Source: JBGUVL01 sp964370395 (lineage in GTDB: Bacteria; Bacillota_I; Bacilli_A; Erysipelotrichales; Erysipelotrichaceae). Taken from it: DNA of 64,000 nt. The position numbers and the translations under genes were made by a program. The notes under the pieces were generated by a model that was given only the letters and a program-made list of their open reading frames with translations, had not been told where the DNA came from and did no database searches. Position 1 is the first letter of the stretch. Each line of letters opens with the position of its first letter. The stretch lies in NCBI GenBank assembly GCA_964370395.1, contig CAYJIZ010000003.1, forward strand, positions 74,751-138,750. The letters run 5' to 3'. Positions 8,907 to 18,055 of the stretch are shown one piece after another.

Positions 8907-8939
8907 CTTGTTTACTCAAATTGGTATTTAGTAAACAAG
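8907..8939. promoter_or_regulatory. Perfect 10-bp inverted repeat, likely TetR-family operator
   Basis: CTTGTTTACT and AGTAAACAAG are separated by 13 bases. The repeat covers the predicted transcription start of the leftward operon, whose TATAAT is at 8943-8948 with TTGTGA 16 bases further upstream. It also lies in the tetR intergenic region. The position and symmetry fit repression by the adjacent TetR protein. The long dyad fits a dimer pair or one extended operator. Confidence 0.65.
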
Positions 8940-8994
8940 TATATTATACCATACAATACGGATTTCACAACGGTTCTTTGCATTAGATTTGCTT

Positions 8995-9023
8995 TTGCCC
9001 TTTTTCCTATTCCATGATATGAT
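8995..9023 (+). promoter_or_regulatory. Promoter of the tetR-family gene
   Basis: TTGCCC (8995-9000), a 17-base spacer, then TATGAT (9018-9023), about 27 bases before the ATG. Confidence 0.6.
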
Positions 9024-9050
9024 GAAACCAATTATTCAGGGAGGATAGAC

Positions 9051-9617
9051 ATGTCAAGTAAAGCCTATTCAGTAGAAGAAAGAGAAAATATTCGTGTGCA
9101 ATTACTAGAGTGCGCAGCGAAACTTTATGCATCACAAGGAATCAAACAAACGACAATTGTTGATATCACAAAAGCAGTAGGCATATCCAAACCTTTCTTT
9201 TACAAGTTTTATCCTTCTCTTCAAGAATTCATTATCGCTGTCTTAGATTTTCAATGGCACAATTTAAATCACGCAATCCAAGAAGTGGATGCGCGTCCAA
9301 ATTGGGATTGGGAACAAAAAGCACGTGCTACCTTACATGCGATTATTCACCACAAAGAAAACAACTTTGTGTTGATGAGCCAGGAAGAAGAAGTTTGGGT
9401 GTTCAAACGCTTGGATTCGCACATTTACCAATCATTCATGGATCGTCAGTTAATCTTTTTTCAGTTTTTATTGGATTGGTGGGAAATTCCAAAAGGTGCC
9501 TGCAAGCCCTGTATTCTTGCCAACTTAATCTTATCGATGACCATCGTTCGTAACTACGCAAGCGAATCCCTTCCCTTCTTGTATACAAACGATTTGGATG
9601 AAAGTGCATACGCCTAA
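9051..9617 (+). CDS. TetR/AcrR-family transcriptional regulator
   Basis: 188 residues. The N-terminal TetR helix-turn-helix is clear: TIVDITKAVGISKPFFYKFY at about residues 36-55, with Y/F positions typical of the recognition helix. The remainder is a helical ligand-binding/dimer domain with no recognisable specificity. GGGAGG lies 7 bases before the ATG. It is divergent from the 155-residue/80-residue gene pair, and the inverted repeat at 8907-8939 is its most likely binding site. The ligand cannot be deduced. The MATE gene nearby is not in the same unit, so control of it is speculative. Confidence 0.9.
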   Translation: MSSKAYSVEERENIRVQLLECAAKLYASQGIKQTTIVDITKAVGISKPFFYKFYPSLQEFIIAVLDFQWHNLNHAIQEVDARPNWDWEQKARATLHAIIHHKENNFVLMSQEEEVWVFKRLDSHIYQSFMDRQLIFFQFLLDWWEIPKGACKPCILANLILSMTIVRNYASESLPFLYTNDLDESAYA

Positions 9618-9656
9618 GCGGAGTGCATTATCGCCTATTTAAAATCATTAAAAAAA

Positions 9657-9700
9657 TAGAGTTATAAAGAAGCCTGTTATAGGCTTTTTTTATAACTCTA
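9657..9700. terminator. Bidirectional terminator between tetR and the his operon
   Basis: A long imperfect stem pairs TAGAGTTATAAAGAAGCCT with AGGCTTTTTTTATAACTCTA around a five-base loop. It ends both tetR and the converging his operon, whose last stop codon is inside it. Confidence 0.75.
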
Positions 9701-10475
9701 AATGTTCTACATATTGTAAGTTGTACGACTTAAATGTTTCCTTTAGTTCCTCTTCTTTACTACGATCCAATAAAATCGTAGGGTTATGCGCATCATAACC
9801 AAAGCATACTTTTGTTCCTACTTCACCAATGATTCGAAAGACTTCATTGTTTGGATACAAGTAAGATGTCCCATGTTCGTATTGTTTCGTTCCATATTTT
9901 GTCCCTTTTAGATTAATTTCTAAAACGACATCATGTTCTTTTGCACATTGGGCAATTTTTCGTATCGCTTGTGCTTTTCGCTCTGTAAAATCACATCCGC
10001 TCAACATAAAATAATCGGGATGTGCAATATAAGAAAACAACCCACTTTCAATACCAGCACATACTTGATCCGCCATTTTTTCAATGTATGAATCACCACA
10101 ATACAATGGTTGATCATAGTATACATTAGAACGATCTGGGGCATGCTGACCACAAATTAAATAGTCGCACTTGGCTTTCATCGTTTGTAGATGTTCTACC
10201 ATATCGTCAAAGTATTCACACTCAAAACCAATACGTACATTAATTTGCTCTTTGTACTTTTCTTTTAACGCATTCATCACTTGTAAATAATCATCAAGCT
10301 CTAAATAAGGGATTCGCTCTTTGGGATCATCCCATCCCAAATAACCCATGTGTTCGCTCATACCTATCGTTTTAAAACCTGCTTGAATGGCAGCTTGAAT
10401 GTATTCTTCTTCTTTTCCTACTGCATGCCCACATCGATAAGAGTGAGTATGGTAGTTAAATGTCTGATAACTCAT
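9690..10475 (-). CDS. hisJ: Histidinol-phosphatase, PHP family
   Basis: Removes phosphate from L-histidinol phosphate, the step before HisD. The 261 residues open with the PHP metal site YHTHSYRCGH, and further metal-ligand histidines appear in MSEHMGYLG, CGQHAP, IAHPDYF and YDAHNP. It is a PHP-type enzyme (B. subtilis HisJ/HisK class), which explains why the hisB here is the stand-alone dehydratase without a phosphatase domain. It is the last gene of the his operon, 9 bases after hisE, and is followed by a terminator. The operon context makes histidinol-phosphatase much more likely than another PHP phosphoesterase. Confidence 0.92.
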   Translation of the reverse strand: MSYQTFNYHTHSYRCGHAVGKEEEYIQAAIQAGFKTIGMSEHMGYLGWDDPKERIPYLELDDYLQVMNALKEKYKEQINVRIGFECEYFDDMVEHLQTMKAKCDYLICGQHAPDRSNVYYDQPLYCGDSYIEKMADQVCAGIESGLFSYIAHPDYFMLSGCDFTERKAQAIRKIAQCAKEHDVVLEINLKGTKYGTKQYEHGTSYLYPNNEVFRIIGEVGTKVCFGYDAHNPTILLDRSKEEELKETFKSYNLQYVEHLEL

Positions 10476-10484
10476 AAACGTATC

Positions 10485-10814
10485 CTATAAGTTTTCAATC
10501 GGTTTGCGCTCAGGTTTTAAATTACTTGTCTTTTGACTACGACGATTTAACTCTTCATTCACATCGTCTAGACTAATTCCTTTTTCAGCCATTAATACAA
10601 ACAAGTGATAAAACAAATCACCTAACTCATTCACAACTTCTTCTTTGTTGTTTTCTTTCATGGAAGCAATGATCACTTCCGTGCATTCTTCTCCCACTTT
10701 TTTTAATATTTTTTCCAATCCTTTTTCATATAAGTATGCGGTATAAGAACCCACTTCACTATTTGTTTTACGATCTAAAATAGTATCATAAAGTACTTGT
10801 AACTCATTTTTCAT
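10485..10814 (-). CDS. hisE: Phosphoribosyl-ATP pyrophosphatase
   Basis: Second histidine step: hydrolyses PR-ATP to PR-AMP and pyrophosphate. The 109-residue all-alpha MazG-like protein carries the metal-binding EECTEVIIA and NELGDLFYH motifs near residues 41 and 64. It is encoded separately from hisI, overlapping it by 11 bases, whereas many bacteria fuse the two. AGGAGG lies about 10 bases before the ATG, inside hisI. Confidence 0.95.
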   Translation of the reverse strand: MKNELQVLYDTILDRKTNSEVGSYTAYLYEKGLEKILKKVGEECTEVIIASMKENNKEEVVNELGDLFYHLFVLMAEKGISLDDVNEELNRRSQKTSNLKPERKPIENL

Positions 10815-11160
10815 CAGTCTTGTCCTCCTTCAAAATTGTTGTATAAAAGCAAGAGCGAGCACCTGTGTGACAAGCCACACCCACTTGTTCTACTTTCATA
10901 AGTATTGTATCACAATCACAATCTAGCGTAATCTCTTTTACATATTGGTAGTGTCCACTCGTTTCTCCTTTTAGCCAAAATGCATCACGGCTTCTCGAGT
11001 AGTAGCATCCCATTTTCTTTTCTAATGTCATACGTAATGCATCTTCATTCATATACGCCAACATCAACACTTCATTATTTTCATAATCTTGCACAATAAC
11101 AGGAATTAATCCTCCTTGTTTCGCAAAATCAATTTTCTTCACTATTTCGTAATCAATCAT
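10804..11160 (-). CDS. hisI: Phosphoribosyl-AMP cyclohydrolase
   Basis: Third histidine step: opens the adenine ring of PR-AMP. The 118 residues show the zinc/magnesium site DCDCDT and a downstream CHTGARSCFY, both family hallmarks. I prefer the ATG at 11160, which has AGGTG 6 bases upstream overlapping the hisF stop, over an in-frame GTG three codons earlier. It overlaps hisE by 11 bases. Confidence 0.95.
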   Translation of the reverse strand: MIDYEIVKKIDFAKQGGLIPVIVQDYENNEVLMLAYMNEDALRMTLEKKMGCYYSRSRDAFWLKGETSGHYQYVKEITLDCDCDTILMKVEQVGVACHTGARSCFYTTILKEDKTDEK

Positions 11161-11169
11161 GAATTTCAC

Positions 11170-11931
11170 CTATAACCTTACTGGTATCCCTTCACTTTGT
11201 AGTACTTCTTTCACTTCTTGTACATCGTGTTGACCATAATGGAAAATACTCGCTGCCAAAGCTGCATCTGCTACATCTTTATGAAATACTTCACAAATAT
11301 GTTCAATATTCCCACAACCACCAGAAGCGATAATAGGAACATTTACTTGCGCATTGACCGCTTTCAACATTTCAATATCAAACCCCTTTTTTGTACCATC
11401 TGCATCCATGCTCGTAAGTAAAATTTCACCAGCACCTAATGCAACGACTTGATTAACCCATTCGATCAAATCCATTCCCGTGTCTTTTCTACCACCGTTA
11501 ATGTAGACATTCCATCCACTTTTATCATCACGAAGTTTTGCATCAATCGCAACGACAATGCATTGGCTACCAAACATTTGTGCCCCTTCAATGATGACTT
11601 GTGGATTGTGTACCGCAGCTGAATTAAGGGAAACTTTATCAGCCCCCGCACGAAGCATCTTTACAATATCATCAATGACACGAATACCACCACCCACAGT
11701 AAAAGGTATAAAGATGGTTTCTGCTACTTTCTTTACTACTTCTACCATCGTTTCGCGACCTTCGTGTGTCGCACTAATATCCAAAAAGACAATTTCATCT
11801 GCTCCTTGTTCATAATACATTTTAGCTAAATCAACAGGATCTCCTACATCTTTTAAACCGACGAAGTTAATTCCTTTTACCACTTTACCTTCTTTCACAT
11901 CCAAACAAGGTATGATTCGTTTCGTATACAT
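11170..11931 (-). CDS. hisF: Imidazole glycerol phosphate synthase, cyclase subunit
   Basis: Pairs with HisH: uses ammonia from HisH to close the imidazole ring, giving IGP and AICAR. A (beta/alpha)8 barrel of 253 residues. The N-terminal RIIPCLDVKEGKVVKG holds the catalytic Asp, and ITSMDADGT-type (here LTSMDADGTKKG) holds the second. The ATG at 11931 is chosen because AAGGAGG sits 6 bases before it; an upstream start would add 8 unlikely residues. It begins one base after hisA ends. Confidence 0.97.
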   Translation of the reverse strand: MYTKRIIPCLDVKEGKVVKGINFVGLKDVGDPVDLAKMYYEQGADEIVFLDISATHEGRETMVEVVKKVAETIFIPFTVGGGIRVIDDIVKMLRAGADKVSLNSAAVHNPQVIIEGAQMFGSQCIVVAIDAKLRDDKSGWNVYINGGRKDTGMDLIEWVNQVVALGAGEILLTSMDADGTKKGFDIEMLKAVNAQVNVPIIASGGCGNIEHICEVFHKDVADAALAASIFHYGQHDVQEVKEVLQSEGIPVRL

Positions 11932-11932
11932 A

Positions 11933-12652
11933 TTATGCCTCCTTACAAAGTGCAATTGCCTCTTTTAAATCTAACGTTTTGTGATACATCGCTTTTCCCG
12001 TAATGGTAGCATACAATCCTAATTGTTTAAGGGCTTGAATATCCCCAATGTCTTTGATTCCACCACTTGCGACAATATCAATTGAAACCTGTTCACTTAA
12101 TTCCTTCAACATCTCAACATTTGGTCCACTTAAGGTTCCATCTTTTGAGATATCCGTTACAATAATCGTCTTTACTCCTAGCTTTTCTAATTGCTTTGCG
12201 AAATCCAAATAATGAAGTTCACTCGCTTCAAGCCAACCTCTACCATACGCATAACCATCTTTGCAATCGATACCAACCGCAATTTTATCTCCATATTTCG
12301 CCAGAGCAGCTTCTAAAAAAGCAGGGTCTTCCATTGCACTTGTTCCTAAAATCACACGTGCAATCCCATTGTCTAAATAGTAAGAGATGGATTCCATACT
12401 GCGAATTCCTCCCCCTATTTCAACTGGAATACGTAGCGTCTTAGCCACTTCAACAATCGCTTCTTGATTGATTAAACTACCTTCTTTTGCCCCATCTAAA
12501 TCGACTAAATGCAAATATTGCGCACCTTCCTCTTCAAATGTTTTCGCAAGTTCTAAAATACTTTGTCCTACTACTTCTTTTTGATTGTAGTCCCCTTGAT
12601 AGAGACGCACTGGTTGCTTGTTGATAATATCTATTGCTGGAATGATAATCAT
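11933..12652 (-). CDS. hisA: ProFAR isomerase
   Basis: Fourth histidine step: isomerises ProFAR to PRFAR. A 239-residue TIM barrel homologous to HisF, with the N-terminal catalytic Asp in IIPAIDIINKQPVRLYQG and a second one in TDISKDGTLSGPN. It lies immediately upstream of hisF. Unlike other junctions in this operon, 134 non-coding bases separate it from hisH (separate finding). Confidence 0.97.
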   Translation of the reverse strand: MIIIPAIDIINKQPVRLYQGDYNQKEVVGQSILELAKTFEEEGAQYLHLVDLDGAKEGSLINQEAIVEVAKTLRIPVEIGGGIRSMESISYYLDNGIARVILGTSAMEDPAFLEAALAKYGDKIAVGIDCKDGYAYGRGWLEASELHYLDFAKQLEKLGVKTIIVTDISKDGTLSGPNVEMLKELSEQVSIDIVASGGIKDIGDIQALKQLGLYATITGKAMYHKTLDLKEAIALCKEA

Positions 12653-12786
12653 GTTTCTCTCCTTTGTTTTGTTATTTCATGAAACAGGCATCGTAACACC
12701 GTATCTCATTATTCTAAATTACTATTATAATTCGCTATATGATAACCTTAATAAAATTCACCTAAGATTATTTTATCCTTTAATAA
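12653..12786 (-). other. 134-base non-coding gap inside the his operon
   Basis: All other his junctions overlap or are under 12 bases apart. This AT-rich gap has a TATAAT on the minus strand near its middle with only a weak -35, so an internal promoter is possible. No convincing ORF, terminator or riboswitch was seen. A GGAGAG ribosome site for hisA is at its end. Confidence 0.5.
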
Positions 12787-13401
12787 CTATGCTTCACACA
12801 TCGCAACAAACGTCTTCAACATCAATAGCCCATCTTTTCCACTTTTTTCTGGATGGTATTGCATACCCAAAACGTTATCTTTTCGTACATATGCAGGAAT
12901 TGTTATGTTTCCATATGTTGCATAAGCAACCAAATCCGTTTCATCATAATCACACAAACAATATGAATGTACAAAATAGACAAATGGTTCTTTTTTGTAT
13001 TGCTCCATAATTGGATCAACTTGCGTTTTATGCAACGTATTCCACCCTATGTGTGGAATCTTAACAGTCGGGTCTTTCATTAACTGAATCTTTCCTTTTA
13101 ATAATCCTAACCCTTTGCATTTCTGTACTTCAAAACCTTCTTCAAATAATATTTGCATACCTAAGCATATCCCTAATAAAGGTTTCCCTTTTTCAACTTC
13201 TTCTTTTATTGTAGCAATCAAACCACTTTTTTCAAGGTTTTGCATACAGTCATAAAAGGCACCTACTCCAGGTAAAATCAGTCCATCTGCACTTTGTAGT
13301 TGAGCAATGTCACTTGTGATAACACATTCGCAATCTACCTCTTTTAGCGCATTATAAACACTATGTAAATTACCCATTCCATAGTCAATGATAGCAATCA
13401 T
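12787..13401 (-). CDS. hisH: Imidazole glycerol phosphate synthase, glutaminase subunit
   Basis: Class I glutamine amidotransferase that feeds ammonia to HisF. 204 residues. The nucleophile is in PLLGICLGMQ near residue 79, and the catalytic His/Glu are in QYHPEKSG near residue 184. GMGNLHSV and LPGVGAF are typical HisH elements. Its ATG overlaps the hisB stop as TAATG, indicating translational coupling. Confidence 0.97.
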   Translation of the reverse strand: MIAIIDYGMGNLHSVYNALKEVDCECVITSDIAQLQSADGLILPGVGAFYDCMQNLEKSGLIATIKEEVEKGKPLLGICLGMQILFEEGFEVQKCKGLGLLKGKIQLMKDPTVKIPHIGWNTLHKTQVDPIMEQYKKEPFVYFVHSYCLCDYDETDLVAYATYGNITIPAYVRKDNVLGMQYHPEKSGKDGLLMLKTFVAMCEA

Positions 13402-13982
13402 TAGATGACTCCTTTTGTTGAAGGTATCTTGTTGTTAGTTTGTTCTACTGCTACTTTTAACGCTCTTCCTAACGCTTTAAAAATAGATTCTAGTTTGTGG
13501 TGATCGTTACTTCCATACGCATTATTTACGTGTAATGTCATCTTCGCATTAAAAGCAAATGCTCGCAAGAATTCTTCGCACATCTCGCAAGAAAAAGTTC
13601 CAACACTATCGCGTTTCAATTCACAGTTGTATACTAAGAAACTTCTTCCACTCAAATCCAAATCAACACTAGTTAAACATTCGTCCATTACTACACGACT
13701 GCTTCCATAACGTTCAATACCAAACTTGTTACCTAACGCTTCGGCTAATAATTCACCAAGTAAAATTCCAGTGTCTTCCACTAAGTGGTGATCACACACA
13801 TCCAAATCCCCTTTGGCTTTAATGGTTAAATCAAAGTTTGCTTGAAATGCAAATAGTGTCAACATGTGATCAAAAAAACCTACTCCTGTCGAAATATCAC
13901 AGTTCCCATTTCCATCGACATTTAATTCCATGCTGATTTGTGTTTCTTTTGTTTCTCTTATTGCTTGCGCTACTCTTTTCAT
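13401..13982 (-). CDS. hisB: Imidazoleglycerol-phosphate dehydratase
   Basis: Sixth histidine step: dehydrates IGP to imidazole acetol phosphate. The 193 residues match the mono-functional enzyme. The two manganese-binding motifs are FFDHML and CDHHLVED in the first half and a mirrored set including GSNDHHKLE in the second. No phosphatase domain is fused; that job falls to the PHP enzyme at the operon end. The ATG at 13982 follows AGGAGG. A start 7 codons upstream is less likely. Confidence 0.96.
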   Translation of the reverse strand: MKRVAQAIRETKETQISMELNVDGNGNCDISTGVGFFDHMLTLFAFQANFDLTIKAKGDLDVCDHHLVEDTGILLGELLAEALGNKFGIERYGSSRVVMDECLTSVDLDLSGRSFLVYNCELKRDSVGTFSCEMCEEFLRAFAFNAKMTLHVNNAYGSNDHHKLESIFKALGRALKVAVEQTNNKIPSTKGVI

Positions 13983-13990
13983 ATGTCCTC

Positions 13991-15004
13991 CTAATAGGCA
14001 CAAAATACTTCATATAGCATTTTGTTCTCTGCAGTTGATCCAATCGTAATACGGAATGTACCATCTTTATAATATCGTATCACGATTCCCTTATCTTCAA
14101 AAAGCTTTTGTAATTTTTCTATCGCATCACAATACCCAAATAAATAATTTGTTTTCGAAGGATACAGACGCAAACCTTCTTTGTTTAATGCTAATACATC
14201 TTGGTATAAGCGATCGCGTTCTTGTTTTATTTGTGCTATTGCTGTTTTCATGCGTTCGCTATACTTTAAAGCAACACTTGCGCTAACTTGTGTTAATGTA
14301 TTGACGTTGTATGGCACTTTATAAGGTGCAATCTTATCGATCGTTGTTTGTTTCGCAATAAGAAAACCACAACGTACTCCTGCTAAAGCAAATGCTTTTG
14401 ATAAAGTTCGAGTAACAATCAAGTTATCGTACTTTTCAATATAATCAAGCATCGTTGTATCATCAAAATCACCATATGCTTCATCGATGACAACATACGC
14501 ATTCGAAAATGCTTCCACAATTTTGCATAAATCTTCTTGTGGTATCACTCTTCCAGTTGGGTTGTTTGGATTAGAGAATAGAATCATCGACACTTCGTTT
14601 TCTAAACCGACACGAATAAAATCATCGACATCAAATTCCTCTTCCAATTCCCATCCGTATTTCACTACTTCTCCATTATGCATTGCAACATAATAATCAT
14701 ACATTGAAAAATCATAGGATAAGGTATATAACTTCTTACCATTTTCAATTTGTAATCCGATTAACAATCCCAACATTTCATCTGATCCGTTTCCGACAAT
14801 GATTTGGTTTGCATCCACTTTACAATATTGTGCATATGCTTCTTTTACCTTTGTACAGCTGTCATCAGGATAGCGATGAAAATCAACCTTTGCAAGTTCG
14901 TTCATCATCTCTTCAATGATATCTTGATCAATGTTTTTATAGGATTCGTTTGCGTTCAGAAGAATTCCTTCTTGCTGGCTTACTGTATATCCACTAGCGC
15001 TCAT
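13991..15004 (-). CDS. hisC: Histidinol-phosphate aminotransferase
   Basis: PLP-dependent class I/II aminotransferase converting imidazole acetol phosphate to histidinol phosphate. 337 residues, slightly short for the family. NPNNPTGR binds the cofactor, DEAYGDF holds the PLP-ring Asp, and the Schiff-base lysine is in TRTLSKAFALAG near residue 208. It overlaps hisD by 11 bases, with GAGGT as its ribosome site inside hisD. Confidence 0.96.
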   Translation of the reverse strand: MSASGYTVSQQEGILLNANESYKNIDQDIIEEMMNELAKVDFHRYPDDSCTKVKEAYAQYCKVDANQIIVGNGSDEMLGLLIGLQIENGKKLYTLSYDFSMYDYYVAMHNGEVVKYGWELEEEFDVDDFIRVGLENEVSMILFSNPNNPTGRVIPQEDLCKIVEAFSNAYVVIDEAYGDFDDTTMLDYIEKYDNLIVTRTLSKAFALAGVRCGFLIAKQTTIDKIAPYKVPYNVNTLTQVSASVALKYSERMKTAIAQIKQERDRLYQDVLALNKEGLRLYPSKTNYLFGYCDAIEKLQKLFEDKGIVIRYYKDGTFRITIGSTAENKMLYEVFCAY

Positions 15005-16283
15005 CGTCTAACCTCACTTTCACGGCATTCGCATGCCCATCCAAGTTCTCATTGTGGGCAATATTAATAATTTTCTTCCCATCTTTTTGTAATGCTTCTT
15101 TTGAATAATACAAATACGAAGATGTTTTAAGAAAACTTGTAGTTGATAATGGGCTATAGAATCGAGCCGTCCCATTAGTAGGTAACACATGGTTGGTACC
15201 TCCAAAGTAATCCCCGATACTTTCACATGTATAATAACCCAAGAATACACTTCCTGCATTTGTCACAAGTGGCAAATAATCTTTGGCATTTTCAACCATC
15301 AATTCTAAGTGTTCTGGAGCAATTTGGTTACTAATCGCAATACACTCTTCAATACTGTCACAAACCATATACGTTCCATAGTTGGCAAAACTTTGTTCAA
15401 TGATTTCTTTTTTAGGTAATGCATTTGTTTGCTCTACCAACTGTTCATTTACTTGTTGAGCCAACGCTTCACTTGTGGTAATAAAAATACTACTTGCCAT
15501 TGGATCGTGTTCCGCTTGGGAAATCAAATCCGCTGCAATATAAGCTGGATTCGCATTTTCATCCGCAACCACGAGTATTTCACTAGGCCCTGCAATCATA
15601 TCAATGTCAACGCGACCATATACAAGTTTTTTTGCGGTTGCTACATACACATTTCCTGGTCCGACAATTTTATCAACACGTGGTACACTTTGCGTTCCAT
15701 ACGCCAATGCCGCAATGGCTTGTGCCCCACCAACTTTATAAATACGGTTCACTCCTGCAATTTTCGCTGCTGCCACAATGTAAGGATTGACACTTCCATC
15801 TTTGCTCGGTGGTGTGACCATAACAATTTCTTTCACTCCTGCAATAGAAGCAGGAATCACATTCATTAATACACTACTTGGGTACGCAGCACGTCCACCT
15901 GGAACGTACACTCCTACCTTTTCTAAAGGCAATACACGTTGTCCTAAATAAACACCGTCTGCTTTTTGTAGTTCATACCCTTCTTTTAACTGTGCTTTGT
16001 GATAGAAAGCAATATTTTCTTTGGCTTCTTTTAAATCTTCTAGAAAAGCAGGTTCTACTTTTTTGTATGTCTCTTCTATTTCTTCTTCGCTCATGATTAA
16101 TGAAGTAAGTGTTACATTATCAAATTGTTGTCCATATGCAAATAACGCATCGTCTTTCTTTTCCTTTACTGTAGAAAGAATCGTTGCGACTTGCGCTACA
16201 ATTTCGCTTGCTGTTTCTTCTTCACGCGATTGCAAATACGCTTGTAACTGTTCAATATTACTTGTATCAATTCGTTTTAACAT
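14994..16283 (-). CDS. hisD: Histidinol dehydrogenase
   Basis: Last two oxidation steps, histidinol to histidine, NAD- and zinc-dependent. About 429 residues. PGGRAAYPSSVLM, VVGPGN-type IVGPGNVYVATAK and LISQAEHDP are signature segments, and EHLELM near residue 325 holds catalytic/zinc residues. I use the ATG at 16283 with GGTGA 5 bases upstream; a GTG three codons earlier is an alternative. It follows hisG directly. Confidence 0.97.
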   Translation of the reverse strand: MLKRIDTSNIEQLQAYLQSREEETASEIVAQVATILSTVKEKKDDALFAYGQQFDNVTLTSLIMSEEEIEETYKKVEPAFLEDLKEAKENIAFYHKAQLKEGYELQKADGVYLGQRVLPLEKVGVYVPGGRAAYPSSVLMNVIPASIAGVKEIVMVTPPSKDGSVNPYIVAAAKIAGVNRIYKVGGAQAIAALAYGTQSVPRVDKIVGPGNVYVATAKKLVYGRVDIDMIAGPSEILVVADENANPAYIAADLISQAEHDPMASSIFITTSEALAQQVNEQLVEQTNALPKKEIIEQSFANYGTYMVCDSIEECIAISNQIAPEHLELMVENAKDYLPLVTNAGSVFLGYYTCESIGDYFGGTNHVLPTNGTARFYSPLSTTSFLKTSSYLYYSKEALQKDGKKIINIAHNENLDGHANAVKVRLDDER

Positions 16284-16292
16284 ACTACTCAC

Positions 16293-16913
16293 CTATATCA
16301 CTTTCTTCATATCCTCTAATAATGCGATAATCTCTTCTCTTTTTAATTTAAAACTCGCTTTGTTGACAATTACTCTAGCACTAATGTCACAAATACGATC
16401 AAATACAATCAATCCATTTTCTTTTAATGTCGTTCCTGTTTCCATAATATCAACAATCGCATCACATAAATCCAAAATAGGGGCTAATTCAACACTACCT
16501 TCAATTTTAATGATTTCTACATCCATTCCTTTTTCTTTGAAATAGTTTTTCGCAACCGTTGGATACTTTGTTCCAATTTTTATATGACCCACTTTTTTAT
16601 AAGGGTTTTTTTCTGGTAAACTCGCTACGATGAAACCACATTTACCAATGCCTAAATCAAGCACTTCGTAAAAACGATTGCTCGATTCCAACAAGGTATC
16701 TTTTCCTACAATTCCAACATCCGCAACTCCATGTTCTACATACGTAACACAATCTGCTGCTTTGACTAAGAAATACTCATTGTCTTGTTTTGAATCTTTA
16801 AAGACAAGTTGTCTTCCTTTGTTTTGCAATTGTTCTATTCCATATCCACAAGCATCAAATATTTTAACGCTTTCTTTTTCTAATCTTCCTTTGGTTAAAG
16901 CGATAGATAACAT
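16293..16913 (-). CDS. hisG: ATP phosphoribosyltransferase, short-form catalytic subunit
   Basis: First committed histidine step, joining ATP and PRPP. The 206-residue short form lacks the regulatory ACT-like C-terminal domain and therefore needs HisZ, encoded directly upstream. ALTKGRLEKES at the N-terminus and the PRPP loop EGSVELAP with DIMETGTTLKEN are visible. AAGGAGG lies inside the hisZ 3' end, and the gap between hisZ and hisG is one base, as expected for a hetero-octameric complex. Confidence 0.97.
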   Translation of the reverse strand: MLSIALTKGRLEKESVKIFDACGYGIEQLQNKGRQLVFKDSKQDNEYFLVKAADCVTYVEHGVADVGIVGKDTLLESSNRFYEVLDLGIGKCGFIVASLPEKNPYKKVGHIKIGTKYPTVAKNYFKEKGMDVEIIKIEGSVELAPILDLCDAIVDIMETGTTLKENGLIVFDRICDISARVIVNKASFKLKREEIIALLEDMKKVI

Positions 16914-16914
16914 A

Positions 16915-18033
16915 TTACTTTACCTCCTTTACAACAACTTCGTTTAAATTATTGTCTACGATTAATGAAACAACGCCTTTTTCACGCAATGATTGGCTTT
17001 GTTTTAGTGCTTCTACTTTTAATTTAGCTGGATAGCTCACTTGAAAGTTCACTTCTTCTTTCACACTTGTGACAACATCCAATAAAGCATCTAACTTGAT
17101 TGAGAAACCAATGGCAGGTAAATCACGACCAAACTTCGCAATTAATGAGTTATAGCTACCGCCACTTAATACTCTCGCTCCCACACCTTCCACAAAAGCT
17201 TCAAAGATGATTCCTGTATAGTAGTTTAAATTGGTTACTTTCCCCAAATCAAAGGCGATATCTTCGTATCCTAATTGTTTTAAATTTTGCGATAACTGCG
17301 TTAAATCATCAAGAATTGCTACCAACGAATCATTGAACGCATATTTTTTCGCCTCTTCTAAAATAGATGCATCTCCACTTAACCAAGGCAATTGTAGAAA
17401 AAATGTTTTGTATACATCATCAAGCGCTAACTCATTTACATAGTCTTCTAGTGCTTTTAAACTTTTCTTGTCGATCCATTTCGCTAATTGTGAAATTTGT
17501 GTTTCGTTAAGCGCTAATGCTTTACAAGCATTTTGAAAGAAATTGATATTTCCAATTTCTAAGATACATTTTTTATCTTTTACTACTTTTAATGCTTCCA
17601 TCGCAGTCACTAATATTTCAAGTTCTCCACACGTTTCTTCCATACCGATTAGCTCTACTCCACAATCGCTAATTTCACTTTGTAATCCACTTAATTCTTC
17701 ATGAACTTTGAATACATTTGCACAATAGCGAAAACGCAATGGTGTTTTTGCATCTTTAAATTTAGTTGCTACAACACGAGCGATAGGTATCGTCATGTCA
17801 GCACGCAACATTAAGATACGTCCATTCGCATCAAAGAATTTATACATATCTTGTTCTTGAATGTCTTCAAATCCTTCTTCATAGGTTTTGTAGTATTCAA
17901 TTGTTGGGGTGATAATCTCTTGGTAACCCCATTTATTTAAGCATGCTTCAATCTCGTTTTGAATCTGTTTTTTTACTTCACATTCCCCTAAAATCAAATC
18001 TCTCATTCCCATTGGGATACTAAACTCTTTCAT
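16915..18033 (-). CDS. hisZ: ATP phosphoribosyltransferase regulatory subunit (HisRS-like)
   Basis: A 372-residue paralog of the histidyl-tRNA synthetase catalytic core, lacking the anticodon domain. It confers activity and histidine feedback on the short HisG encoded next to it. Class II motif-like segments MLRADMTIPIARVV and RFRYCANVFK are present. It is the first gene of the operon, directly after a T-box terminator, with AGGAGG 7 bases before the ATG. HisS itself is possible in principle, but the length and the short hisG beside it argue for HisZ. Confidence 0.95.
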   Translation of the reverse strand: MKEFSIPMGMRDLILGECEVKKQIQNEIEACLNKWGYQEIITPTIEYYKTYEEGFEDIQEQDMYKFFDANGRILMLRADMTIPIARVVATKFKDAKTPLRFRYCANVFKVHEELSGLQSEISDCGVELIGMEETCGELEILVTAMEALKVVKDKKCILEIGNINFFQNACKALALNETQISQLAKWIDKKSLKALEDYVNELALDDVYKTFFLQLPWLSGDASILEEAKKYAFNDSLVAILDDLTQLSQNLKQLGYEDIAFDLGKVTNLNYYTGIIFEAFVEGVGARVLSGGSYNSLIAKFGRDLPAIGFSIKLDALLDVVTSVKEEVNFQVSYPAKLKVEALKQSQSLREKGVVSLIVDNNLNEVVVKEVK

Positions 18034-18055
18034 TTTGTTTCCTCCTCATTTAAAC

